Source: Nocardioides turkmenicus
GTDB taxonomy: Bacteria > Actinomycetota > Actinomycetes > Propionibacteriales > Nocardioidaceae
Length of the DNA: 36,789 nucleotides
Assembly (NCBI RefSeq): GCF_011045035.1
Contig: NZ_JAALAA010000034.1
Coordinates: forward strand, 1 to 36,789
Direction of reading: 5' to 3'
This document shows, piece by piece, positions 14,504-21,762 of this stretch (its first letter is position 1; each line of letters opens with the position of its first letter). The notes beneath the pieces were generated by a model, which saw nothing but the letters and a program-made list of their open reading frames with translations, was not told the DNA's origin and made no database searches. Position numbers and translations under genes: made by a program.

Positions 14504-15399
14504 GATACACGGTCAGCCACACGACGACCTACTCCTACGACGAGGACGTCACGAACTCGTTCGGGATCGCCCATGTCACTCCGCGCGAGCTGCCTCATCA
14601 GCATGTCGCGAAGGCTGAGGTGCGGATCAACCCGGCACCCGCGGACCAGTCGTCCGACGTCGACTTCTACGGCAACACGGTGACGTACTTCCAGGTCCTC
14701 GAGCCCCACCAGCTGCTCGAGATCACGGCGGTCTCCGAGGTCGACGTCAGCACCCCCGTCTATGACGAGACGAGCTTCGACCAGCCGTGGGAGCGGGCGC
14801 GGCCGCTGGTCGACCCGAGCCTCCCGGGTGCATGGCGGGCGGCCGACCTGGCAGTGGCCTCGCCGCTCGTCGAGCACACCCAGGAGGCGTACGACTTCGG
14901 TGCCGTCTCGCTGACGGAGGGGCGCGGGGTCGTGGAGGCGGCGGAGGATCTGATGCACCGGATCCACGGCGGGTTCGACTACGACGACACGGCCACGACG
15001 GTCACCTCGACGATCCCGGAGATCTTCACGGCCGAAGGTGGCGTCTGTCAGGATTTCGCCCACCTGATGTTGGCCTGTTTGCGAGCGCACGGGCTCGCGG
15101 CCCGCTATGTTTCCGGCTACCTCGCCACCACTCCTCCGCCGGGGAAGCCGCGGCTCGTCGGAGCCGATGCCTCCCATGCCTGGGTGGAGGTGTGGGTGCC
15201 CCAGCTGAGCGGCGCGGGGACGGGCCAGTGGCTCGCCCTCGACCCGACCAACGACACCAGGGCCGACGATCGCTACTTGAGCGTCGCCTGGGGTCGCGAC
15301 TATGCCGATGTGCCTCCTGTGAAGGGGGTCATCTACACCGAAGCGACCACCTCGACGTTGACCGTCTCCGTCGATGTGGCCCCCGACCAGCAGGAGTGA
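14500..15399 (+). CDS. Transglutaminase-like cysteine protease family protein
   Basis: Protein of 299 residues with an N-terminal all-beta domain (about 1-90, MRYTVSHTTTYSYDEDV) typical of bacterial transglutaminase-like proteins and a papain-like core. The catalytic triad is C183 in GGVCQDFAH, H226 in DASHAWVEVWVP and D248 in LDPTND. No signal peptide is seen, so it should be cytosolic. It starts inside the stop of the ATP-grasp/alpha-E gene (ATGA, 14500-14503), so the two are translationally coupled. The activity may be hydrolysis or transfer of peptide amides made by the ATP-grasp enzyme; this is inferred from the conserved gene pairing. The next gene follows after 7 bases. Confidence 0.92.
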   Translation: MRYTVSHTTTYSYDEDVTNSFGIAHVTPRELPHQHVAKAEVRINPAPADQSSDVDFYGNTVTYFQVLEPHQLLEITAVSEVDVSTPVYDETSFDQPWERARPLVDPSLPGAWRAADLAVASPLVEHTQEAYDFGAVSLTEGRGVVEAAEDLMHRIHGGFDYDDTATTVTSTIPEIFTAEGGVCQDFAHLMLACLRAHGLAARYVSGYLATTPPPGKPRLVGADASHAWVEVWVPQLSGAGTGQWLALDPTNDTRADDRYLSVAWGRDYADVPPVKGVIYTEATTSTLTVSVDVAPDQQE

Positions 15400-15406
15400 A
15401 GTTACG

Positions 15407-15886
15407 GTGTTGCTCGTGGGACAGCCTCCGCGGCGGGCGAGCATCGTGACCCGCGGCAGCCGCTGGCGTCGCGGAGTGCGCATCTCCGGAGCGCTGGTGG
15501 TCGTCGCGGCTCTCATCGCGCTCAGCCTCTGGCTGCTGACCCGCGGCTCGACCCCGGCCGAGGTCAGTCGTGAGTTCATGGAGACCACCTCGGTCACCAC
15601 CCTCTACGAGCTGGCCTCCGACGAGGGCGACGAGCTCCTCGACGGTGGCGGCGCCAGCGCGATGATCGACGCCGCCGAGGGGAAACGGACCTACGCCGAC
15701 CCCAACCCGCGCGCGGTCAGCCGCACCTTGGTCTTCGGGGAGCCCGACATCGAGGGCGACACCGCGCGTGTCACGGTCGCGATCTCCTACACCGCCGAGG
15801 ACGGTCCCGTCCCGGACGAGTCGATGGTCGTCGTCCTGGTCCGCGAGGACGGCGAGTGGCGCGTCGGGAGCTGGGGGACGGCCTGA
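15407..15886 (+). CDS. Membrane-anchored protein of unknown function
   Basis: Unrecognised protein of 159 residues. A basic N-terminus (PPRRASIVTRGSRWRRGVR) precedes one hydrophobic helix (about 29-47, GALVVVAALIALSLWLL). The external part of about 110 residues ends in a beta-rich segment (TARVTVAISYTAEDG...MVVVLVREDGEWRVGSW) that resembles the NTF2/SnoaL-like or DUF4878-type fold, where a small anchored domain closes with a Trp-containing strand. The GTG is chosen for AGGAG ten bases upstream, which lies within the end of the previous gene. An earlier ATG at 15374 lacks a ribosome site. It sits between the transglutaminase-like and metallopeptidase genes, spaced 7 and 19 bases from them, so it probably belongs to the same operon. 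Confidence 0.75.
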   Translation: MLLVGQPPRRASIVTRGSRWRRGVRISGALVVVAALIALSLWLLTRGSTPAEVSREFMETTSVTTLYELASDEGDELLDGGGASAMIDAAEGKRTYADPNPRAVSRTLVFGEPDIEGDTARVTVAISYTAEDGPVPDESMVVVLVREDGEWRVGSWGTA

Positions 15887-15905
15887 GACGGCCGAAGATG
15901 GTGGC

Positions 15906-16919
15906 ATGCAAGCGTTCACCTGCAGGGAGTGCGGCAACCTTCTCTACTTCGAGAACTCGGCGTGCGTCTCCTGCGGCACCCGGCTGGCCTACTCGCGCGA
16001 GGAGCGCGAGATCGTCCCGGTCTCGCCCGAGGGCAGGTACGTCGACAGCGACGGCTACATCTGGTGGGTCTGCGCCAACACCCTCGAGACCGGGTGCACC
16101 TGGCTGGCCCGCATCGAGGGCGGGATCTGCTTCTCCTGCGGGCTGACCCGCACCCGGCCCAACGACGCCGCGCCTGAGTTCGTCCAGCAGCAGTACTCCC
16201 TGGCTGAGCAGGCCAAACGACATCTCGTGGTCGAGCTCGACACCCTCGGTCTCGGCATCCGCACGAAGGCCGAGGACCCGGCCGAGGGGCTCACCTTCGA
16301 CCTGCTGGCCAGCGACGGCATCGCCTCCACGGCCGACGTCGTCATCGGGCACGACAGCGGGGTGATCACCATCGACCTCGCCGAGTCCGACGACGTCTAC
16401 CGGGAGCACGTCCGGGCGACGCTCGACGAGCCCTATCGCACCCTGCTGGGCCACTTCCGTCACGAGGTCGGCCACTACTACGAGTGGCAGCTGGTCCGGG
16501 GGCCCGAGCTGATGCGGCGGTGCACCGAGGTCTTCGGCGACGAGTCGGTCTCCTACCAGGAGTCGCTGCGGCGCCACTACTCCCAGGGGCCGCCCGACGG
16601 TTGGACGGAGCACTACATCTCGACGTACGCCACGATGCACCCCTTCGAGGACTTCGCCGAGACCTGGGCCCACTACCTGCACATCCGCGACACGCTCGGG
16701 TCGGCGGCGGCGTACGGGCTCACCGATCCGGTGCCCGCCGAGATGCCGTTCCGGCAGGTCGTCACCGACATCTGGGTGCCGCTCTCGGCCGCGCTGAACG
16801 TGATCAACCGGTCGATGGGCCACGACGACCTCTACCCCTTCGTCATCCCGCCCGCGGTCCTGGACAAGCTCGACTTCGTGGCCTCGCTGGTTCAGGATTC
16901 AACTCAACCTCTAGGGTGA
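15906..16919 (+). CDS. Zinc-ribbon zinc metallopeptidase (putative zinc-binding metallopeptidase family)
   Basis: Protein of 337 residues. The N-terminus holds paired zinc-ribbon cysteines (CRECG and CVSCG, about 6-25) and a second Cys set (WWVCAN, ETGCTW, CFSCG, about 55-80). The catalytic domain carries H186-E187-V-G-H190, with a probable third ligand in the HPFEDFAETWAHYLH segment (E248 or E252). This is the family annotated as putative zinc-binding metallopeptidase, which recurs beside circularly permuted ATP-grasp, alpha-E and transglutaminase-like genes. Its likely job is to cleave or release the ligated product, but no substrate is known. No signal peptide. The start is the ATG at 15906, with MQAFTCRECG as expected. 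Its TGA stop overlaps the promoter element of the next gene. Confidence 0.88.
   Translation: MQAFTCRECGNLLYFENSACVSCGTRLAYSREEREIVPVSPEGRYVDSDGYIWWVCANTLETGCTWLARIEGGICFSCGLTRTRPNDAAPEFVQQQYSLAEQAKRHLVVELDTLGLGIRTKAEDPAEGLTFDLLASDGIASTADVVIGHDSGVITIDLAESDDVYREHVRATLDEPYRTLLGHFRHEVGHYYEWQLVRGPELMRRCTEVFGDESVSYQESLRRHYSQGPPDGWTEHYISTYATMHPFEDFAETWAHYLHIRDTLGSAAAYGLTDPVPAEMPFRQVVTDIWVPLSAALNVINRSMGHDDLYPFVIPPAVLDKLDFVASLVQDSTQPLG
16912..16917 (+). promoter_or_regulatory. TAGGGT -10 element for a leaderless GST transcript
   Basis: TAGGGT lies 7 bases before the ATG at 16925 and its last T is the first base of the metallopeptidase TGA. No Shine-Dalgarno is present. The GST gene is therefore probably transcribed separately, despite the 5-base gap. 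Confidence 0.5.
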
Positions 16920-16924
16920 TCCTC

Positions 16925-17887
16925 ATGGGCGAGAAGGCGACCTACATCCAGCCCGGCAACGAGTTCAACCGGGACATGAACTACATCCCGGACCGGATCA
17001 CGCGGGACGCGCGGACACCTGAGTTCGGGCCGACCGACGTGCCGCTGTGGCCGGTCGAGCCCGGCCGCTACCGGCTGATCGCGGCCGCCGCCTGCCCGTG
17101 GGCCAACCGGGCGATCATCGTGCGCAACCTGCTCGGGCTCCAGGACGTCATCTCGCTCGGCCTCGCCGGTCCCACCCACGACGCCCGGTCATGGACCTTC
17201 GATCTCGACCCCGGCGGCGTCGACCCGGTGCTCGGGATCGAGCGGCTGCAGCAGGCCTACTTCAAGCGCTACCCGGACTATCCGCGCGGCATCACCGTGC
17301 CGGCGATCGTCGAGGAGTCGTCCGGCAAGGTCGTCACCAACGACTTCCCGTGGATCACCCACGACTTCTTCCACGAGTGGACCGACTTCTTCGCCGACGA
17401 CGCTCCGGACCTGTGGCCGCGGGACCTCCGCGAGGAGATGGACGAGGTCAACCAGCGGGTCTTCACCGAGGTCAACAACGGGGTCTACCGGTGTGGCTTC
17501 GCGGGCTCCCAGGAGGCGTACGACGCGGCGTACTCACGCCTCTTCGTGGCCCTCGACTGGCTCGAGGAGCGGCTCTCGGGACAGCGCTACCTGGTCGGCG
17601 ACCAGCTCACCGAGTCGGACATCCGGCTCTTCACGACGCTGGCCCGCTTCGACGCGGTCTACCACGGCCACTTCAAGTGCAACCGGCAGAAGCTCGTCGA
17701 GTTCCCCGCGCTGTGGGCCTACGCGCGCGACCTCTACCAGACCCCCGGGATCGGCGAGACCCTCGACTTCCCGCAGATCAAGGACCACTACTACATCGTC
17801 CACACCGATCTGAACCCCACGCAGATCGTCCCCGCGGGCCCCGACCTCTCCGGCTGGGACGAGCCGCACGGGCGCGAGTCGCTCTGA
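16925..17887 (+). CDS. Glutathionyl-hydroquinone reductase-like glutathione S-transferase
   Basis: Cytosolic thiol transferase of 320 residues from the xi-class GST family (glutathionyl-hydroquinone reductases). The catalytic motif is AAACPWANRAIIVR, with the Cys followed by Pro-Trp-Ala. The thioredoxin-fold N-domain continues to VPAIVEESSGKVVTNDFPWI, which has the cis-Pro. The helical C-domain contains VFTEVNNGVYRCGFAGSQEAYD and LTESDIRLFTTLARFDAVYHGHFKCN, both family hallmarks. Because actinobacteria of this kind generally use mycothiol, the natural thiol may be mycothiol instead of glutathione; this is inference. It ends 2 bases from the convergent DUF2855 gene. Confidence 0.9.
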   Translation: MGEKATYIQPGNEFNRDMNYIPDRITRDARTPEFGPTDVPLWPVEPGRYRLIAAAACPWANRAIIVRNLLGLQDVISLGLAGPTHDARSWTFDLDPGGVDPVLGIERLQQAYFKRYPDYPRGITVPAIVEESSGKVVTNDFPWITHDFFHEWTDFFADDAPDLWPRDLREEMDEVNQRVFTEVNNGVYRCGFAGSQEAYDAAYSRLFVALDWLEERLSGQRYLVGDQLTESDIRLFTTLARFDAVYHGHFKCNRQKLVEFPALWAYARDLYQTPGIGETLDFPQIKDHYYIVHTDLNPTQIVPAGPDLSGWDEPHGRESL

Positions 17888-17889
17888 GC

Positions 17890-18984
17890 TCACCCCGCGT
17901 CGGGGATGAAGACGTGGCCGGCGGCAGGGTCCGTCGACCCGTCGTGGAAGCCGGCGATGACGGACGGGGCGTCCTCGAGGCCGGCGTGCTCGATCAGGGT
18001 GATGGCCGGCCGATCCGGGCGTCCCACCAGCTCGAGGAAGGCACGCTCGTCGCGTCGGTAGCGCTCCATGAACGCGCGCGACCGGCCTTCGGCCTTGTAC
18101 GCGTCGAGCTGGAGGGCCGCGAAGAAGAAGACCGGAGCCGGACCGGCGAGGCTGTCGTCCTCCTCCGGCAGCGCGTCGGCATGGGTCGACCCGATGAGGC
18201 AGTCGTACGCGAGCTGGTCGCCGAGGTGCTCGTGGACCCGGCGGCGCAGATCAGGATCGCCGGAGAGATCGACGTAGACGGTGCGCTTGGTCGCGTCGAC
18301 GGCCGTCAGGTCGGCGTACTCATGGGCCGCGGCGTAGAGACCGAGGCGGTTCACGAAGCCGACGTTGCGGGCGGAGGTGAGTGCGATCTTCGGTGCCGGT
18401 GAGTCGGCGAGGGAGTGGGCGGTGCCGTACGCCGTCTTGCTGGAGGCGCTCGAGATCACGAACTGCTCGGCGCCGAAGAAGTCACGGTCGCGCAGGTAGT
18501 CCGCGGCGGTGTAGGAGGTGATGAACAGGGGGCGGTAGAGCGCGGTCAGGCTGTCCTGGTGCGGATCGGTCTCTCGGGGCTGGAGCTCGTAGAGGTTGTA
18601 GACCTCGGGCGTCCCGGTGCGATGGCCGGCGCCGTCGACGAAGCTGCGGGAGGTGACCTTCGTGGGTCGCATCGTCAGGTGGGTCGCGATGGGGAAGTAG
18701 CCGAAGATCCGTGTCCCCACGGGGACGCCGGACGCCTTCGACTCGACGATCTCCACGTACCCCCAGGCCGGCATGCAGCCGTACCCCACCTGTTCGGCCG
18801 GGAACAGGTTCCAGTAGCCCAGGGCATCGCCGTAGACCGCGTAGGTCATGTTGTTCGTGGTGAGGGCGAAGCGTTCGATCCGGGCGAGCACCTCACCATC
18901 GTCGAGCCGTGGCGCCGGGAGGTCCACCAGACCAGCCACTCCGAGGTCGCTCTTGAGCGACTCCACCCGGGCATATCGAGTCAT
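17890..18984 (-). CDS. DUF2855 family protein
   Basis: Protein of 364 residues in the DUF2855 family, of unknown function. The layout resembles a medium-chain dehydrogenase/enoyl reductase: an N-terminal GroES-like part (DLPAPRLDDGEVLARIERFALTTNNMTYAVYGD, then MPAWGYVEIVESKASGVPVGTRIFGYFP) and a C-terminal nucleotide-binding half (FVISSASSKTAYGTAHSL), without zinc-ligand cysteines. Oxidoreductase activity on quinones or enones is a fair guess. The start is supported by a GAGGAA-like site just upstream. A TetR-type palindrome lies 43 bases upstream (19027-19042), so expression may be induced by a small hydrophobic compound. The regulator is not encoded next to it. Confidence 0.88.
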   Translation of the reverse strand: MTRYARVESLKSDLGVAGLVDLPAPRLDDGEVLARIERFALTTNNMTYAVYGDALGYWNLFPAEQVGYGCMPAWGYVEIVESKASGVPVGTRIFGYFPIATHLTMRPTKVTSRSFVDGAGHRTGTPEVYNLYELQPRETDPHQDSLTALYRPLFITSYTAADYLRDRDFFGAEQFVISSASSKTAYGTAHSLADSPAPKIALTSARNVGFVNRLGLYAAAHEYADLTAVDATKRTVYVDLSGDPDLRRRVHEHLGDQLAYDCLIGSTHADALPEEDDSLAGPAPVFFFAALQLDAYKAEGRSRAFMERYRRDERAFLELVGRPDRPAITLIEHAGLEDAPSVIAGFHDGSTDPAAGHVFIPDAG

Positions 18985-19026
18985 CGGTTCCTCATTTCCT
19001 GAGCTGGGGCGGGCGCGTCCAACTTA

Positions 19027-19042
19027 CTAAGCGCTTGCTTAG
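19027..19042. promoter_or_regulatory. TetR-type operator palindrome
   Basis: CTAAGC, GCTT, GCTTAG: 6-base perfect arms in the divergent intergenic region between the DUF2855 gene and the secreted hydrolase. The TAAGCGCTTGCTTA form is typical of TetR/AcrR operators. It is placed to control the DUF2855 gene and perhaps the promoter at 19073. Confidence 0.55.
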
Positions 19043-19072
19043 CTGTCTATGGGGTGTTTGTGGATGGTGCCC

Positions 19073-19116
19073 TTGACAGCGGTGAAGGCCGTCTCCAAAA
19101 TCAACAGGAATCCTGT
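19073..19116 (+). promoter_or_regulatory. Promoter with palindrome at the start site, upstream of the secreted hydrolase
   Basis: TTGACA (19073-19078) and CAAAAT (19096-19101) are separated by exactly 17 bases. A 13-base perfect palindrome, ACAGGA-A-TCCTGT (19104-19116), covers the expected start point, where a bound repressor would block initiation. AAAGGAG at 19132-19138 precedes the GTG start by 7 bases. Confidence 0.65.
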
Positions 19117-19145
19117 CAATCAGGTTTCGTCAAAGGAGATGGCTC

Positions 19146-20486
19146 GTGCGCCTCACTCGATCGCTAACCCTCGCCGCCTCGTTGTGCGCCGGCTTGGTCG
19201 CCTCATCGCTCGGCCCCGCGGCGGCTGCCGACACCGCGTCCACCACGCTCACCGGCTCGCTGCCCAACGGAACCACCTGGCAGGCCGAGGTGCCCGAGAA
19301 CTGGGACGGCACGACCGTCCTGTTCTCCCACGGCTTCCGGATGGGCTCGGAGAATCCCGCCTGGGACACCGGCTTCGCGCCGACCGCGCAGGCGCTGGTC
19401 GACCGCGGCACGGCGGTGGTCGCCTCGTCGTACGCCACCACCGGTTGGGCCCTCGGCACCGCCGTGCAGGACCAGATCGACGCGCTGACGGCGTTCGAGG
19501 CCGAGGCCGGGGACTCCGAGCGGGTGATCGCGATGGGCCGGTCGATGGGCGGCCTCGTCACCAGCCTGATCGCCGAGCGTCCGGATGCCGGCGTGGACGC
19601 CGCGGTCAGCACCTGCGGGCTCGTGGGCGGCGGCGTGGCCCTCAACAACTACCAGCTCGACGCCGCGTACGCCGCGGTGCGGCTGCTCGCGCCGGACGCC
19701 GACGTCCCGCTGGTCGGGTTCACCTCGCCCGATGAGTCGCAGGCGACCGTCGACACGATCGCGAAGGCGCTCGACGAGGCGGCGGGCAGCGCGCAGGGAC
19801 GTGCCCGGGTCGCGCTGGTCGCGGCGCTGCTGAACACACCGACCGAGCTGCCGGGCGTCGACCAGGACGACCCCGAGGAGCTGGCCGCGGCGCAGGCCGA
19901 GCTGGTCCGTACGACGCTGCCCGAGGTGATCCGGCGGCGCAGCGCCATCGTGAACGCGGCCGGAGGCGACAGCGGCTGGACCGCCGGGGTCGACTACCAG
20001 CAGTTGCTGCGCCGGTCCGCCCAGCAGGACCAGGTCCAGGCCCTCTATCGCGGCGCGGGGCTGGACCTGGGCGCCGACCTCCGCCGGCTCACCCGGACCG
20101 CCGACATCGAACCCGACGCCGACGGCCTGCGCTGGATGAGCCGGACCTCGGTGCCGACCGGCGACCTGCAGGTGCCGGTGCTCGCGACCCACACCCTCGT
20201 CGACGTGCTGGCGCCGGTCGAGTACCACGAGGAGTACGCCGAGACCGTGCGCGAGGCCGGCAACTCCTCACTGCTGCGCCAGGCCTACGTCGACGCCGTG
20301 GGCCACTGTGTCTTCTCCGTCGCCGAGGACCTCGCCGCGGTCGAGGCCGTCGAGCACCGGCTCGACACCGGACGCTGGGGCATCGCCGCTACCGCGGAGG
20401 CGCTCGATGCTGCCGCCGAGCGGCACGGCGAGGGACGCTACGTACGCTTCCGGCCGGCCGAGTTCGTGAACGACCGCACCTGGTGA
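19146..20486 (+). CDS. Secreted alpha/beta hydrolase
   Basis: Exported serine hydrolase of 446 residues. The signal peptide (about 1-28, LTLAASLCAGLVASSLGPAAA) is followed by a mature domain with TTVLFSHGFRMGSEN (oxyanion region), and the nucleophile elbow G-R-S-M-G-G. The probable acid lies near THTLVDVLAPVEY and the His in DAVGHCVFS. Two features are extra to a simple fold: a long lid-like insertion between the nucleophile and the acid, and a C-terminal helical tail. Substrate unknown; esterase or peptidase activity are both possible. The GTG start is supported by AAAGGAG 7 bases upstream and by the promoter at 19073-19101. No operon partner: the next gene lies 139 bases downstream behind a large hairpin. 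Confidence 0.87.
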   Translation: MRLTRSLTLAASLCAGLVASSLGPAAAADTASTTLTGSLPNGTTWQAEVPENWDGTTVLFSHGFRMGSENPAWDTGFAPTAQALVDRGTAVVASSYATTGWALGTAVQDQIDALTAFEAEAGDSERVIAMGRSMGGLVTSLIAERPDAGVDAAVSTCGLVGGGVALNNYQLDAAYAAVRLLAPDADVPLVGFTSPDESQATVDTIAKALDEAAGSAQGRARVALVAALLNTPTELPGVDQDDPEELAAAQAELVRTTLPEVIRRRSAIVNAAGGDSGWTAGVDYQQLLRRSAQQDQVQALYRGAGLDLGADLRRLTRTADIEPDADGLRWMSRTSVPTGDLQVPVLATHTLVDVLAPVEYHEEYAETVREAGNSSLLRQAYVDAVGHCVFSVAEDLAAVEAVEHRLDTGRWGIAATAEALDAAAERHGEGRYVRFRPAEFVNDRTW

Positions 20487-20541
20487 TCCGGGTCTTCGCG
20501 CTCGCTTGAGCCCCCTTCCCTCACGCCGGGCGGGTACCGTG

Positions 20542-20590
20542 TGGCTATGCCGATGTGCCACGGATCACAAGTCCGTGATCGGCATAGCCA
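20542..20590 (+). other. Nested 49-base hairpin in the leader of the 2-oxoacid dehydrogenase operon
   Basis: TGGCTATGCCGAT (20542-20554) pairs perfectly with ATCGGCATAGCCA (20578-20590). Inside it, CACGGA (20559-20564) pairs with TCCGTG (20572-20577) around a 7-base loop, leaving a GTGC bulge on the 5' side only. No T-tract follows. It may end the hydrolase transcript, or act as a regulatory RNA structure 35 bases before the E1-alpha start. Confidence 0.65.
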
Positions 20591-20625
20591 GCGGTGGCAA
20601 CCCCACCCCGTGTGAAGGAAGCGTG

Positions 20626-21762
20626 ATGACTGAATTTCTGGATCCGAGTCCCAGCCACACCGACATGGTGCAACTGCTGAACCCCGAGGGAGAACGGGTC
20701 TCGCACCCGGACTTCGAGTTCTCACCCGACCGACCTGAGGACGAGGCCGTACGCGGCTTCTACCGCGACATGGTGCTGACCCGCCGCCTCGACGTCGAGG
20801 CCACCGCGCTGCAGCGCCACGGCGAGCTGGGCCTGTGGGCACAGCTGCTGGGCCAGGAGGCTGCGCAGATCGGCGCGGCCCGCGCGCTCGCACCCCAGGA
20901 CTTCGTCTTTCCGACCTACCGCGAGCACGGCGTGGCCTGGTGCCGCGACGTCGACCCGATGCAGCTGCTCGGACTGTTCCGGGGCACCGACCAGGGTGGC
21001 TGGGACCCCGACGAGCACAACTTCGGGCTCTACACGATCGTCATCGGCGCCCAGACGCTGCACGCGACGGGTTATGCGATGGGCGTGCAGATGGACGGCC
21101 TGGTCGGCACCGGTGACCCGACCCGCGACATGGCGGTCGTCGCCCACTTCGGCGACGGTGCCTCCTCGCAGGGCGACGTCAACGAGGCGATGGTCTTCGC
21201 GGCGTCCTACAACGCCCCGGTCGTCTTCTTCTGCCAGAACAACCAGTGGGCCATCTCCGAGCCGGTCGAGCAGATGGTCAAGGTGCCGCTCTACAAGCGC
21301 GCCCAGGGCTTCGGCTTCCCCGGGATCCGCGTGGACGGCAACGACGTGCTGGCGACGTACGAGGTGATGAAGTCGGCGCTCAAGCGGGCCCGAGAGGGTG
21401 GCGGGCCGACGATGATCGAGGCCTACACCTACCGGATGGGCGCCCACACGACCACGGACGACCCGACGCGTTACCGGCTCTCCGACGAGGTCGAGGCCTG
21501 GAAGCTCAAGGACCCGATCGCCCGGGTGGAGGCCTACCTTCGCCGCGGCGGCGGCGCCTCGACCTCCTTCTTCGCCAAGGTGGAGGCCGAGGCCGACGAG
21601 CTCGGCGAGCGTCTCCGCGCCGGCATCCACGCCCTGCCCGAGCCGGATCCCGTACGCCTCTTCGACAACGTCTACACCGAGCTGCCGCCCGAGCTGCAGG
21701 AGCAGCGTGACGGCTACGCGGCGTACCTCTCCTCCTTCGACCTCGAGGGGGCCTCGCGATGA
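20626..21762 (+). CDS. 2-oxoacid dehydrogenase E1 component, alpha subunit
   Basis: Thiamine-diphosphate subunit of 378 residues of a branched-chain 2-oxoacid (or pyruvate) dehydrogenase complex, which decarboxylates the oxoacid and passes the acyl group to lipoyl-E2. The ThDP/Mg motif is intact (HFGDGASSQGDVNEAM...FFCQNNQWAIS), and the phosphorylation-loop-like segment YRMGAHTTTDDPTRYR is that of the BkdA/PdhA family. The order alpha-beta-E2 and the sequence favour the branched-chain type of actinobacteria, but pyruvate specificity cannot be excluded, so no symbol is given. The start is the ATG at 20626 with GAAGGA 8 bases upstream. Its stop overlaps the beta-subunit start (ATGA, 21759-21762). 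Confidence 0.93.
   Translation: MTEFLDPSPSHTDMVQLLNPEGERVSHPDFEFSPDRPEDEAVRGFYRDMVLTRRLDVEATALQRHGELGLWAQLLGQEAAQIGAARALAPQDFVFPTYREHGVAWCRDVDPMQLLGLFRGTDQGGWDPDEHNFGLYTIVIGAQTLHATGYAMGVQMDGLVGTGDPTRDMAVVAHFGDGASSQGDVNEAMVFAASYNAPVVFFCQNNQWAISEPVEQMVKVPLYKRAQGFGFPGIRVDGNDVLATYEVMKSALKRAREGGGPTMIEAYTYRMGAHTTTDDPTRYRLSDEVEAWKLKDPIARVEAYLRRGGGASTSFFAKVEAEADELGERLRAGIHALPEPDPVRLFDNVYTELPPELQEQRDGYAAYLSSFDLEGASR

Noticed and set aside
18985..19145. An open frame starting at 19049 upstream of the secreted hydrolase.
   Set aside because: It runs out of frame through the hydrolase gene, lacks a ribosome site and crosses the clear promoter at 19073-19101.
20542..20590. A tRNA or tRNA-like element from the nested stem.
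   Set aside because: There is no T arm, no anticodon arm and no CCA; the shape is a single long hairpin.
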